Shown here one piece after another: positions 34,901-38,747 of a DNA stretch of 64,000 nt (within the stretch, counting starts at the first letter, position 1; each line of letters starts with the position of its first letter). The DNA is from Neodontobutis hainanensis. Lineage: Eukaryota > Chordata > Actinopteri > Gobiiformes > Odontobutidae. The notes under the pieces are model-generated. The model saw only the letters and a list, made by a program, of their open reading frames with translations. It searched no databases and was not told the origin of the DNA. The stretch spans positions 591,001 to 655,000 of the forward strand of contig JALDNG010000105.1 of assembly GCA_024349245.1 (NCBI GenBank). Direction: 5' to 3'. The translations under genes and the position numbers were made by a program.

Positions 34901-37581
34901 TTTATTATTTTCTTCAGAGACTCCAGTTCAACTTCCAGCTTCTGGAAAACATCTGAAAGACACAAAGATTGAGTGAAGAACAGTTTCTTCTGAATGAGTC
35001 TGTGTCTGAGCTTTTACTTTGTTGTCATTTCCCTTTAAGGCTATAAATCAGATTGACTCTGTAACAGGCTGGGACTGACTTTTACTGAACATGAAAACAG
35101 TAACAAAAGACAAACACACTTATTTATGACAGTGATGACAGTCGATGGTCCAAACTGATGCTCACTTGTTTCTTTATCTTGTCTCATCTTGAGTCCTGGG
35201 ACCCTCTTCAGGCGAGTCCTGGGACTTTTCACAACTTATCCACCAGTGTTAGTGCTTTTTCTTGTCCAACTATTGACCCTCAGCAGGTGTCCACAGTTGT
35301 TAGTCAGGTCTGTAATAAAAACCCTCTGGACCAGACGACCCTCCTGCATCTTACTGAGGACTTGTGCTTCTGAACCGACTGCTGCTTGGGCCCAATTTTC
35401 CAACAATCATTATTGAGCTGCACTGTCCCCGCTCTGTGGAAGAACTCTGTAATCATCCCTGTGCCCAAAGTATCTTGTCCTGCTGTTAACAACCACTTAA
35501 GGCCAGTAGCTTTGACATGTGCAGTAATGAAATGTGTGAAAAGGTCCTTGTGAACATGCTTAAGACTGATGTAAACTCTAGTTCAGACCCTCTCCAATTT
35601 GCCCACAGACAGGCCCGGAGCACCTGAAGGCATCTCATTTACAAACCTGTAGAAAACCCTAAAGCTTATGCTCTGTGTCCATTTGTTGACTTTTCTTCCA
35701 CATTTAACTCAGAACAACCACAGCTACTGGGCCAGAAACTGATAATCCTTTTATTATCCACTGCTTTTATTCTTTTTGAACTGGACGACCACAGCAAGTG
35801 AAAGGACATGGTGTCCTCTCTAGGGTCAAATACTCGAACACAGGTGTCCCTCAGGGCTGTGGCACTTCCCTTTCCTTTTAACACTGGACACAAATGAATG
35901 CCACAATCACATCCTTAAGTTCTGACGACACAGTGGTCTTAAGCCGACTGGATAAAGACGACTGTTCTCTGTGCACATGCATGAGAGCGGCCATTTTAAC
36001 AACTGCTCTGAACAACAGAACCTGCTTTTAACGTTAAAAACACAAGTCATGTGCAGCTCCAGAATACAGCACAAGAGACTAATATAAACCTCAGCTTCAG
36101 AAGGAAAAGGAGGAGTTCTTAATTAAATGTGAAAGAGCTAAAGAGTTTCTTTAGACTCTGTGTCTGAGCCTGTGTCTGGTTCTCTCTCTGTCAGCCTCAG
36201 CCTCTGTCTGCTCTCACTCAACTCATTCATTTGATCCAAAACCAACAGTGTCTAATGTGTCACATCGAAGCTGCAGCACAAACTAGAATGAGAGCTTTTA
36301 TAGAGCTCCTTCTTCCTCCAACTTTATTTCTTTCTCTCAGTTCAGTGACAGACTTTCTTCTGCTGCTCGTGTTTCCTCACTTTCCTCCGCTAACTTAAAG
36401 ACACAACATTTTACAAATACACATGTTGTGGGACGTCCGGCAAAAATAATAATATAAGAACTAAACTGTTGAATCATTTCCTCCATGAGGCTTATTTATG
36501 ACTCTGTTGTTGTTTTGAACTTTGTCATATTTTCTGTGGCAGCAGTAAAATAGGACGAGCTTCAACTCAGTTTATCAGAACAAGGTCAAATCATTGTAAT
36601 ACTCACTCTTAAAGACACTTATTATTTTCTTCAGAGACTCCACTTTCTCTTTCAGCTCCTGTTGGTCAGCTGAAAGACACAAAGATTGAGTGAGGAACAG
36701 ATTCTTCTGAATGAGTCTGTGTCTGAGCTTTTACTTTGTTGTCATTTCCCTTTAAGGCCATAAATCAGATTGACTCTGTAACAGGCTGGGACTGACTTTT
36801 ACTGAACATGAGAACAGTAACAAAAGACAAACACACTTATTTATGACAGTGATGACAGTCGTTGGTCCAAACTCATTTAATTTCTCTTCATCTTATGTCT
36901 GTCTTTAATTAAACAGAAACTCTAAATGTATTTCTTCTCAAAACAAAATCCCAGTTATGTTTTTAAAAACACTAAACCACAAGTGCATTAATCTCAACAG
37001 TTCAGAGCTTTATTAAAACCCTTCAACATTTTCATAAAAAGCAGTTTTTCACCAAAACGTTAAGTTTCTTTTTCCAAAGATAGTTTTATTTTAGTGACTT
37101 GAAGTGATTTAGCTTGAGCCTCAGTAAAATCTAAAGACAACTCTGTTTTGTTTCTGCAGCAGACGTCATGTATTTACCACTGGAGACTATCCAAGCGGCA
37201 GGTTTCTCAGAAAGAACCCGTCTCTGAAACAGTCATTTTAGTGAATTTAGTTCCAACAGGACTCTGTAGGGTCCAGTGTATCGGCCGGTTTTCTTTATTC
37301 AAATGAAATAACAAGGGTCTTTTCTGACATGAACAGTTTTACAGAGAACAGGGTGAACAGTGTCAGAGGGGTTAACACTCCTGCCTCACAGCAACAAGTC
37401 CTGCCTTCACACCCTCTCCATGTGTTAACCCTGCAAATAACTGGCCTTTGTCCAGAGAGTACCCGCCTCAGACCCACAGCTGCTGGGATAGGCTCTAGTG
37501 ACCCACGACCCCTGTCAGGACTAAGAGGAAGAAGATGAATTAATTAAACAGAACGTTACCTTTAAGTTTTCTGGAATGTTC
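767..37581 (-). CDS. Exon-amplified coiled-coil cytoplasmic tail of the Ig gene at 38,748-40,625
   Basis: Inferred 5' to 3' exon order (minus): 37,560-37,581; 36,607-36,669; 34,890-34,952; 33,176-33,238; 31,476-31,514; 27,289-27,327; 23,984-24,046; 22,273-22,335; 19,619-19,678; 11,852-11,899; 10,136-10,198; 2,475-2,537; 767-829; more outside the window. The 67-bp exon at 13,669 does not fit the frame. Together they add 712 bp, about 237 residues. All exons after the starter are multiples of 3 and phase 1-1, so any can be skipped or added without frame loss. The residues are Lys/Glu-rich with Leu/Ile at heptad positions. It is cytoplasmic by its position after the TM segment. Seen: splice sites, phases, open frames. 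Inferred: that they belong to one transcript. Confidence 0.68.
1909..2705. repeat. Tandem 1.71-kb unit, copy 2 (partial)
   Basis: Contains the unit flank and coil exon at 2475-2537. The LINE relic part is missing; after about 2,705 the sequence switches to the block-boundary sequence shared with 36,840-37,260. Confidence 0.85.
2475..2537 (-). CDS. Coiled-coil tail exon (E18), 63 bp
   Basis: 63 bp, phase 1-1, acceptor TTTCAG, donor GTGAGT. Core FQKLEVELESLKKII is identical to the exons at 22,273 and 34,890; the end reads NGGK. Confidence 0.7.
2706..3207. repeat. Block-boundary sequence, left half
   Basis: Homologous to 36,840-37,260 (for example the shared stretches GTTGGTCCAAACTCATTT and TATCCAAGCGGCAGGTTTCT). 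The homology resumes at 8,551 after the BEL insertion. A short piece at 2,716-2,780 (GAAATCCAGACCCTGACTCC) is shared with 31,690-31,760. No gene seen. Confidence 0.75.
3208..3585 (-). repeat. 3' LTR of BEL/Pao element
   Basis: 378 bp, nearly identical to 8174-8550; a T-run of 8 versus 6 and a few substitutions differ. On the minus strand it begins TGTAGGAGCC and ends TTGCCA. The inner side is preceded by a purine-rich tract (AGGGGCTGGTG), as expected of a polypurine primer. Confidence 0.9.
3761..5071 (-). pseudogene. BEL/Pao integrase region with internal deletion and stops
   Basis: A single reading frame runs from 5071 to 3761, interrupted by in-frame stops at about 4355-4357 and 4052-4054. 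The order is: start of the RT domain (GYAEIIPADQL, then VWYIPHH), direct jump into the integrase zinc-binding domain (IGHGGRNH, then CVVC), the catalytic core with Asp in VGVDYFGP and in LRSDNGTNFIG, the region of the catalytic Glu just after the first stop, and a C-terminal DUF5641-type domain (SWLMGRILET). The intact BEL polyprotein normally has about 2 kb of RT/RNase H between the two joined parts; here it is deleted without frame loss. Confidence 0.85.
5159..6229 (-). CDS. BEL/Pao zinc-knuckle and aspartic protease ORF
   Basis: 356 codons. Residues about 60-115 hold two CX2CX4HX4C knuckles (CLFCDRDGHTLVRC, CFGCLKVGHMSKDC) plus a third Cys/His cluster. Residues about 175-300 are the DUF1758-type retropepsin with the active site FLDHGSSATF. 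A His follows the catalytic Asp where Ser or Thr is usual in cellular proteases. The ORF ends after GWVIYGP, at the expected protease-RT boundary. It overlaps the gag ORF by 59 bp in another frame. BEL elements usually encode one polyprotein, so this is probably a frameshift lesion. Confidence 0.8.
   Translation of the reverse strand: METYRMLGQIHLSKAPPFVKARENLRPRGSSFVTTVTPVETPKQEIPTKIGMKILSATKSQKSCLFCDRDGHTLVRCPQIRKRMHKEKIDFLKKSGVCFGCLKVGHMSKDCKSRLTCDICNKNHPEILHIEQKNMGKKTERSEKSIESNTVLSPHTCGHIGAGEEACLFSIVPVQVKTTKGDTVLQTYAFLDHGSSATFCTERMMRRLNITGQKASILLRTVNQVKIVTSHHISGLEISSLDRNEFIQLSNVFTHKIIPVSKLNIPRQEDQNQWPYLKDVKIHEINADIDLLIGTNSSKVLEPWEVVNSQGDGPYAVRTLLGWVIYGPVTTPSPLVVMENLFIMFTCLCAGEAVGV
6171..7847 (-). 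CDS. BEL/Pao gag-like ORF
   Basis: 558 codons, the longest intact ORF of the element. The N-terminal half is charged, with a predicted coiled coil around residues 195-245 (EELKRKKEQLELETELAA). The C-terminal half matches the BEL DUF1759 gag-like domain (LPLRDIPVYDGDPLQY, then YLEQ/FLEQYTRRQPKDLV-like helices). The start is the first Met after the 5' leader. It makes the structural protein of the element. The frame is lost near 6,171 where the zinc-knuckle region continues in a different frame. Confidence 0.8.
   Translation of the reverse strand: MDHTKSESNMSIVKPEIRSQVDDVAQDSEKGKRVIKHTAKGLEMVIENCHKTRNVKYKQAKRSIELQKELMKSKENAKEVQSNLVKLINICDEPKINHKSLVKVPMPENELEKQNHWFQQKMETFDGFIQDVNVWLSEVGWHKTHTMSQSVIIDDIAPDDSVSNVSKPKSSHKSSSSSRATSTSSACVKAQAEKAALMERVAALQKTHGLEAQEELKRKKEQLELETELAATNAKITVLESMESRNSSRVSDGMNSYLIKGTAQRKMSVKLNPHANTYLPNQVQQRQKVWTGIESSQEQVVRPKESADGPFVRAQDTTHLTQQPVFNDANQCDIYHIIQRQSDITALLAQQNLYSTLPLRDIPVYDGDPLQYGVFIKAFERGVERKTSDYSDCLYFLEQYTRRQPKDLVCSCQHLSSAEGYKRAKDLLKEHFGNVHKISTAYIDKVFAWPAIKPEDVKALQAFSLFLRGCCNAMEQHTYMEELNVASSMKTILLKLPYKLRDKWRNRACQLQEQHGHRASFSDLVDFMERQVKILSDPFFGNIQDARTNTSVKSSTFC
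8174..8550 (-). repeat. 5' LTR of BEL/Pao element
   Basis: 377 bp, a direct copy of 3208-3585. Its plus-strand end CTCCTACA is followed by AGTTCAAAGAGG, the interrupted host sequence (compare AGTTCCAACAGG near 37,250). Confidence 0.9.
8551..8715. repeat. Block-boundary sequence, right half, with fish dispersed repeat
   Basis: Continues the host sequence after the BEL insertion. AGGACTCTGTAGGGTCCAG and GGTTAGCACTCCTGCCTCA are shared with 37,260-37,400 and 13,450-13,560. The second motif belongs to a widespread fish repeat whose other end has the GGGTGTACCCCGCCTC signature. Confidence 0.7.
8715..9565 (+). repeat. LINE 3'-end module, copy 1
   Basis: An approximately 850-bp module present three times (also 20,850-21,699 and 31,805-32,640). 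It contains the 3' end of an L2/CR1-like LINE (CTTCAGGTCCAGAGCTTACA region, equivalent to the RYRA/TNRLKLSFIPTSITL part of such proteins), then AT-rich 3' sequence and an ATT-repeat near 9,545. Each copy opens a higher-order block of the tandem array. Confidence 0.8.
9566..11278. repeat. Tandem 1.71-kb unit, copy 3
   Basis: Full-length unit with coil exon 10,136-10,198 on the minus strand and plus-strand LINE RT relic 10,370-11,275. Confidence 0.9.
10136..10198 (-). CDS. Coiled-coil tail exon (E17), 63 bp, divergent
   Basis: 63 bp, phase 1-1, acceptor TTTCAG, donor GTGAGT. The coding sequence is strongly changed relative to its neighbours (GFIETVEADWAFQREILP) although length, frame and splice sites are kept. 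Leu positions are partly replaced by Val/Ala/Trp, so heptad quality is lower. Confidence 0.6.
11279..12977. repeat. Tandem 1.71-kb unit, copy 4
   Basis: Full-length unit with coil exon 11,852-11,899 and LINE relic 12,080-12,970. Confidence 0.9.
11852..11899 (-). CDS. Coiled-coil tail exon (E16), 48 bp
   Basis: 48 bp, phase 1-1, acceptor TCTTTTAG, donor GTGAGT. Reads GFFQKLKDEPDSKETR. It is 15 bp shorter than the standard exon, exactly five codons, so the frame is kept. A Pro in the middle should break the helix. Confidence 0.6.
12978..13390. repeat. Tandem unit, copy 5 (no exon)
   Basis: Only the unit flank up to GTGGGACGTCCGGACAG is present. The coil exon and LINE relic are missing, and the sequence passes to block-boundary DNA. 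Confidence 0.8.
13391..14049. repeat. Block-boundary DNA with Tc1-like fragment
   Basis: 13,450-13,640 carries the same dispersed repeat as 37,320-37,510. 13,860-14,010 is homologous to 38,370-38,490 and contains a short piece of a Tc1/mariner 3' end (CTGTCCCAACTTTTTAGAGA). The same order (repeat, exon, Tc1 piece) around the exons at 13,669 and 37,560 shows that both were copied together. Confidence 0.7.
13669..13735 (-). CDS. Alternative first tail exon (E15), 67 bp, phase 0 to 1
   Basis: Acceptor CTCTTTTTGCAG, donor GTAAAT. Read in phase 0 it gives DSQRLRELEENKQLKEEKR, a clean amphipathic coil. It is the positional paralogue of the 22-bp exon at 37,560 (same flanks). Splicing it after a phase-1 tail exon would give an early stop (T plus GA after E14, or TAG after six codons from a G-ending exon). 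It can therefore only work directly after a phase-0 TM exon, or it is a relic of a lost gene copy. Confidence 0.5.
14050..16375 (+). mobile_element. L2-type LINE relic
   Basis: A plus-strand L2-clade reverse transcriptase in several frames. Readable pieces are KALFSLITKI-like text at the start, CKLDPLPTVLVKA, DSGSLSILLLLDLTAAFDT, a GVPQGSVLGP-type stretch near 15,370, FLKLNSDKTELLLIST (15,520) and SLGVILDSTLSYTSHM, then the LVHSLITSRLDY region near 15,770. The usual (F/Y)ADD box is not recognisable in the damaged part near 15,430-15,500. The 3' end has AAATATATTATT and an ATT repeat (16,335-16,370). It is interrupted by the hAT MITE at 14,171-14,619. Confidence 0.85.
14163..14627. mobile_element. 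Non-autonomous hAT MITE with 8-bp target duplication
   Basis: The element runs 14,171-14,619 (449 bp). Terminal inverted repeats are CAGAGTATGTGAGCGG at both ends. The 8-bp direct repeat CTCCACAC flanks it at 14,163-14,170 and 14,620-14,627. Removing the element and one repeat restores the L2 reading frame (SLITKITKPPHSLPPHL), which confirms the insertion. GC-rich GGAGCGG motifs fill both subterminal regions. No coding capacity. Confidence 0.92.
16376..16735 (+). mobile_element. LINE 3'-end fragment
   Basis: Resembles the 3' end and 3' UTR of an L2-like LINE (GTAAAGCCCTTTGAAGGAC near 16,685, comparable with GTAAAGCACTTTGAATTAC at 20,780). Strongly decayed. Confidence 0.5.
16736..17529. other. 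No recognisable feature
   Basis: No gene, splice-consistent exon or known repeat was recognised here. A direct/inverted GTTAGCACAAAGCTAAC-type palindrome occurs at about 16,860. Confidence 0.5.
17530..19440 (+). mobile_element. Second LINE relic (non-L2 type text)
   Basis: Plus-strand pieces of a LINE ORF2: VPWINSDILKLIKERD (17,885), NIFGLDAVMLKELI and SLWKSSVVVPIFKSGA (18,310-18,470). Near the 3' end come YIFKPLQSFYKQTMNIL (18,790) and a WNGI/LNGIIPP region (19,070), followed by poly-A with GAAA repeats at 19,421-19,445. There are many stops. The 5' part begins around KLTSYLPI at 17,600. Confidence 0.75.
19441..19780. repeat. Diverged tandem-unit flank with exon E14
   Basis: An older, diverged copy of the unit flank (GTGGGACGTCCGG, TTTATCTCAGGACAAG) surrounding the exon at 19,619-19,678. 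Confidence 0.75.
19619..19678 (-). CDS. Coiled-coil tail exon (E14), 60 bp, divergent
   Basis: 60 bp, phase 1-1, acceptor TGTCTTTCAG, donor GTGAGT. Reads DHRLRECFSSFFRKQDRQEQ, quite unlike the other tail exons. The last exon base is T rather than G, which changes the codon at the next junction. The flanks are also the most diverged, so it may be the oldest or the least constrained copy. Confidence 0.55.
19781..20008 (-). mobile_element. tRNA-derived SINE, copy 1
   Basis: On the minus strand it starts with a tRNA-like head with A box TAGCTCAGTGG and B box GGTTCGATTC. It ends in the common fish tail AAGTCGCTTTGGATAAAAGC and AAATGAATAAATG. It is inserted into the tandem-unit sequence GGYCATAAATCAGA. 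Confidence 0.85.
20009..20235. repeat. Tandem-unit fragment
   Basis: Unit sequence from CAGACTGATTGACTCTG to the LINE relic start (CTCATCTTGAGACCTGGGAC), cut at TTTTTCTTGTCC where another LINE joins. Confidence 0.8.
20236..20849 (+). mobile_element. L2-type LINE 3' end
   Basis: Encodes LIHAFISSRLDYCNGLFTGL, LIQNAAARVLTNTRKYDH and ALLLYKSLNGLAPEY, the C-terminal part of an L2-clade RT, with one frameshift. This is followed by a typical L2 3' UTR (TTGTGCTATATAAAGAAAA). Confidence 0.85.
20850..21699 (+). repeat. LINE 3'-end module, copy 2
   Basis: Near-identical to 8,715-9,565 and 31,805-32,640. Opens the second higher-order block. Confidence 0.85.
21700..23405. repeat. Tandem 1.71-kb unit, copy 6
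   Basis: Full-length unit with coil exon 22,273-22,335 and LINE RT relic 22,500-23,400. Confidence 0.9.
22273..22335 (-). CDS. Coiled-coil tail exon (E13), 63 bp
   Basis: 63 bp, phase 1-1. Core FQKLEVELESLKKII, ending SDCK. The Cys is unique among the copies and could form an inter-chain contact; this is inference only. Confidence 0.7.
23406..25120. repeat. Tandem 1.71-kb unit, copy 7
   Basis: Full-length unit with coil exon 23,984-24,046 and LINE RT relic 24,220-25,115. Confidence 0.9.
23984..24046 (-). CDS. Coiled-coil tail exon (E12), 63 bp
   Basis: 63 bp, phase 1-1. Reads DEQQTPEDKLKSLKKII then NDGK. Pro replaces the first core Leu. Confidence 0.68.
25579..27168 (+). mobile_element. 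Solo LTR (retrovirus-like or LTR retrotransposon)
   Basis: 1,590 bp beginning TGTAG and ending CGACA, inserted into the unit at CATGAGGC/TTATTT with GGC on both sides. It has a promoter-like ATATAAAAGG at 26,039, a polyadenylation signal AATAAAGG near 26,661, and no coding region. Two related segments of about 200 bp (26,130-26,340 and 26,385-26,590) lie in tandem downstream of the TATA-like box. The family is not recognised; the absence of gag/pol nearby fits recombination to a solo LTR. Confidence 0.7.
26130..26590. repeat. Internal tandem duplication in the solo LTR
   Basis: The segments share TCTCTGGGCTCTGCCCTGAG, CAATCTACTTCTTCCTCT and TAGTACT(T/C)GAGT in the same order and spacing. They are about 75-80% alike by eye, so the duplication predates the insertion. 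Confidence 0.75.
27289..27327 (-). CDS. Coiled-coil tail exon (E11), 39 bp
   Basis: 39 bp, phase 1-1, acceptor TTTCAG, donor GTGAGT. Reads DELQKLEVELDSQ. It lacks exactly 24 bp (eight codons) relative to the 63-bp form. Confidence 0.68.
27788..27865. repeat. Perfect 29-bp inverted repeat
   Basis: Arms 27,788-27,816 and 27,837-27,865 are exact reverse complements around a 20-bp loop; the arm core is GGCGAGTTGTCAGGTGTGG. It lies in the LTR-like start of the Gypsy fragment. Confidence 0.9.
27880..28031 (+). pseudogene. Gypsy gag fragment (SCAN-like)
   Basis: Encodes CELILLEQFKYTLSERISNY and SEAAVLADEYMF, the SCAN-like helical gag segment of vertebrate Gypsy elements. Interrupted at GTAATGCT by the hAT element; the frame continues at 29,266. 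Confidence 0.7.
28031..29273. mobile_element. hAT transposon with 8-bp target duplication
   Basis: The element runs 28,039-29,265 (1,227 bp). Both ends read CAGTGT inward, and the 8-bp repeat GTAATGCT flanks it on both sides. The subterminal regions are rich in GTAACG/CGTTA motifs typical of one fish hAT group. Possible remains of a BED zinc finger occur near 28,430. ORFs at 28,391-28,751 show no transposase motif, so it looks non-autonomous. Confidence 0.88.
29266..29755 (+). pseudogene. Gypsy gag C-terminus and protease-region fragment
   Basis: After the duplicated GTAATGCT the frame resumes with GNANCRLKESS. VNRFKPGSSK and a retropepsin-region text follow, including VPLHSVMLSSDLITDVVALG and VQVILGNDLAGAQ, ending at a CVVTRAQS-like linker. 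A stop at about 29,385 and frame changes make it non-functional. Confidence 0.7.
29785..30378 (-). pseudogene. Gypsy integrase fragment (inverted)
   Basis: The minus-strand ORF contains the integrase zinc-binding motif (HGGVAGHFGVRKTYDKV, then CHTCQLTG) and the start of the catalytic core (HLLIDCVGPLPRSKTG). It breaks after YLLTVMC at the inversion junction; the rest of the ORF (29,704-29,785) is antisense to the protease-region half. Confidence 0.75.
30379..30898. repeat. Module tail with inserted fish repeat
   Basis: 30,379-30,650 is the end of a LINE relic joined to the 3'-end module tail. 30,645-30,830 is an inserted dispersed fish repeat (GAAACCGGAGTACCCGGAGG, GAGAACATGCAAACTCCACA). The module tail resumes at GTGCAGATAAATAAATAT. 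Confidence 0.7.
30899..31804. repeat. Tandem unit, copy 9 (partial)
   Basis: Unit flank and coil exon at 31,476-31,514. The LINE relic is replaced by a stretch shared with 2,716-2,780. Confidence 0.85.
31476..31514 (-). CDS. Coiled-coil tail exon (E10), 39 bp
   Basis: 39 bp, phase 1-1, acceptor TTTCAG, donor GTAAGT (all other tail exons but E15 and E6 use GTGAGT). Reads DELQKLGDEQIYV. Confidence 0.62.
31805..32640 (+). repeat. LINE 3'-end module, copy 3
   Basis: Near-identical to the copies at 8,715 and 20,850. Opens the third higher-order block. Confidence 0.85.
32641..34312. repeat. Tandem 1.71-kb unit, copy 10
   Basis: Full-length unit with coil exon 33,176-33,238. About 40 bp of flank before the donor are deleted (GTAAAATAATACTCACC). 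Confidence 0.9.
33176..33238 (-). CDS. Coiled-coil tail exon (E9), 63 bp
   Basis: 63 bp, phase 1-1. Reads ADQQTLEDKLKSLKKII then SDGK. Confidence 0.7.
34313..36035. repeat. Tandem 1.71-kb unit, copy 11
   Basis: Full-length unit with coil exon 34,890-34,952 and LINE RT relic 35,115-36,030. Confidence 0.9.
34890..34952 (-). CDS. Coiled-coil tail exon (E8), 63 bp
   Basis: 63 bp, phase 1-1. Core FQKLEVELESLKKII, ending NDGK. Confidence 0.72.
36036..36860. repeat. Tandem 1.71-kb unit, copy 12 (partial)
   Basis: Rightmost unit with coil exon 36,607-36,669. It passes into block-boundary sequence instead of the LINE relic. Confidence 0.88.
36607..36669 (-). CDS. Coiled-coil tail exon (E7), 63 bp
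   Basis: 63 bp, phase 1-1, acceptor CTTTCAG, donor GTGAGT. Contains ELKEKVESLKKII and ends SVFK. First of the 63-bp exons after the 22-bp starter exon. Confidence 0.75.
36861..37550. repeat. Intact block-boundary sequence
   Basis: The uninterrupted version of 2,820-3,207 plus 8,551-8,700. It shows the empty BEL site at about 37,248 and holds the fish dispersed repeat (GGTTAACACTCCTGCCTCAC to GGGATAGGCTCTAGTGACCC, 37,360-37,520). Confidence 0.75.
37560..37581 (-). CDS. Starter tail exon (E6), 22 bp, phase 0 to 1
   Basis: Acceptor CTCTTTTTACAG, donor GTAACG. Encodes EHSRKLK plus one base. It fits exactly between the phase-0 end of the TM exon at 38,748 and the phase-1 tail exons, so it is the adaptor joining them. 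Micro-exons of about 21 bp are also the building block of butyrophilin and chicken BG tails. Confidence 0.7.
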
Positions 37582-38747
37582 CTGTAAAAAGAGACAGTAG
37601 ATTTTATGATTTTTACACCAAACAAAACAAAGTAAATAAAACATTTCAAAAATAACAAAATTCTGAAAAACATGTGTAAACTAAAATTAACAGAAAAGAA
37701 TAATTTGACCATTTCTTTAAAAAATTATAATATTTAAAGCCGCAAGCGGCGATAAAGGCCCTCGCCTCCCTTGCGACCGCGGGGACACATGTACTCGGAG
37801 GATTGCATTTCGTGCTTTAAAGCGTAAACTTCACGATAATGTCAAATAACCGGGCCTGTGCCTCTGCTTGAATCTTCTTCTGGCTGAAGCCTACTTCATC
37901 ATCTCGGGCCTGTGCTACTGCTGGGGCCTGCTACACCATCTTGTATTTAGAGTTAAAGGTCTCCACATTCCCTGGTTTTCCTGGGATCTGTCTGAACTTT
38001 TGAAAATAAGAGTTTATGCTTGGGCTGAGGCGAGAAAAACAAAGTACTGGCTGGAGATTTGCAATGTTAAAAACTAAAAATGTAAATATTAGTTGTCTAA
38101 AATAACAAGTTTACCAGTTCCAAAAGATTCTAAGGAGTTTTCCAAAACTCTAGTCTTGGCTCTGGAGGAGCCTCCTCCAAAAGGAAGGATCCTGGCATTT
38201 GGTAAATGGCATTTATTTCCCAAAGAAATGGCTGCCTCTTCACAGGCTCATTACGACCACAGCCACAAATGTATCAAGAAACAAACTGATAACTTTTATT
38301 GGCACTCGTGTCGGTTATCACCGGCTGGGGCCTAATAAATAAAAGATTATTACATTTTGGTTCCTCTGACTTTAGAACAGTTTTTAATGTGTCTCTGTTA
38401 ACTTTTTGTTTTTTCAGCACTTCTCTCTTTTTCAGTCTCGTGATGGCCGTGTCCCGACTTTTTTCAGACGGGTTGCTAAATCTAATTTAAAACTGGAACT
38501 CTGTTATTTCCAGACTTTTGAGTCACAGACAAAATGTTTTAGTCTAAACTGAGCTGCCTTTTTCCCACAGACTTCTACATCTAAAAGTGACAGGGTCAGA
38601 ATCTGTGTCAACTCAACCCAAACACAAAGAAATGACAAATCAGTCAAAATGTTCAGTTTTTGTTTTAAATGTAAGGGTCTCAACAGTGAGTGACAGGAAT
38701 AAATGAAGAAATCAGGTTTTAAAGTTAAGTGTCAATGTTCTACAAAC
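37582..38747. other. Intron after the TM exon
   Basis: 37,740-37,860 carries a short repeat beginning AGCCGCAAGCGGCGATAAAG, a motif seen dispersed in fish genomes. 38,370-38,490 carries the Tc1-like fragment shared with 13,860-14,010. No other coding segment seen. Confidence 0.6.

Noticed and set aside
916..35893. Recurring ORFs of 60-133 codons in every tandem unit (for example MLTCFFILSH, MLTAGQDTLG, MCCILELHMT starts)
   Set aside because: They are pieces of the LINE RT relic or its antisense. They recur because the unit is repeated, and none has splice or domain support.
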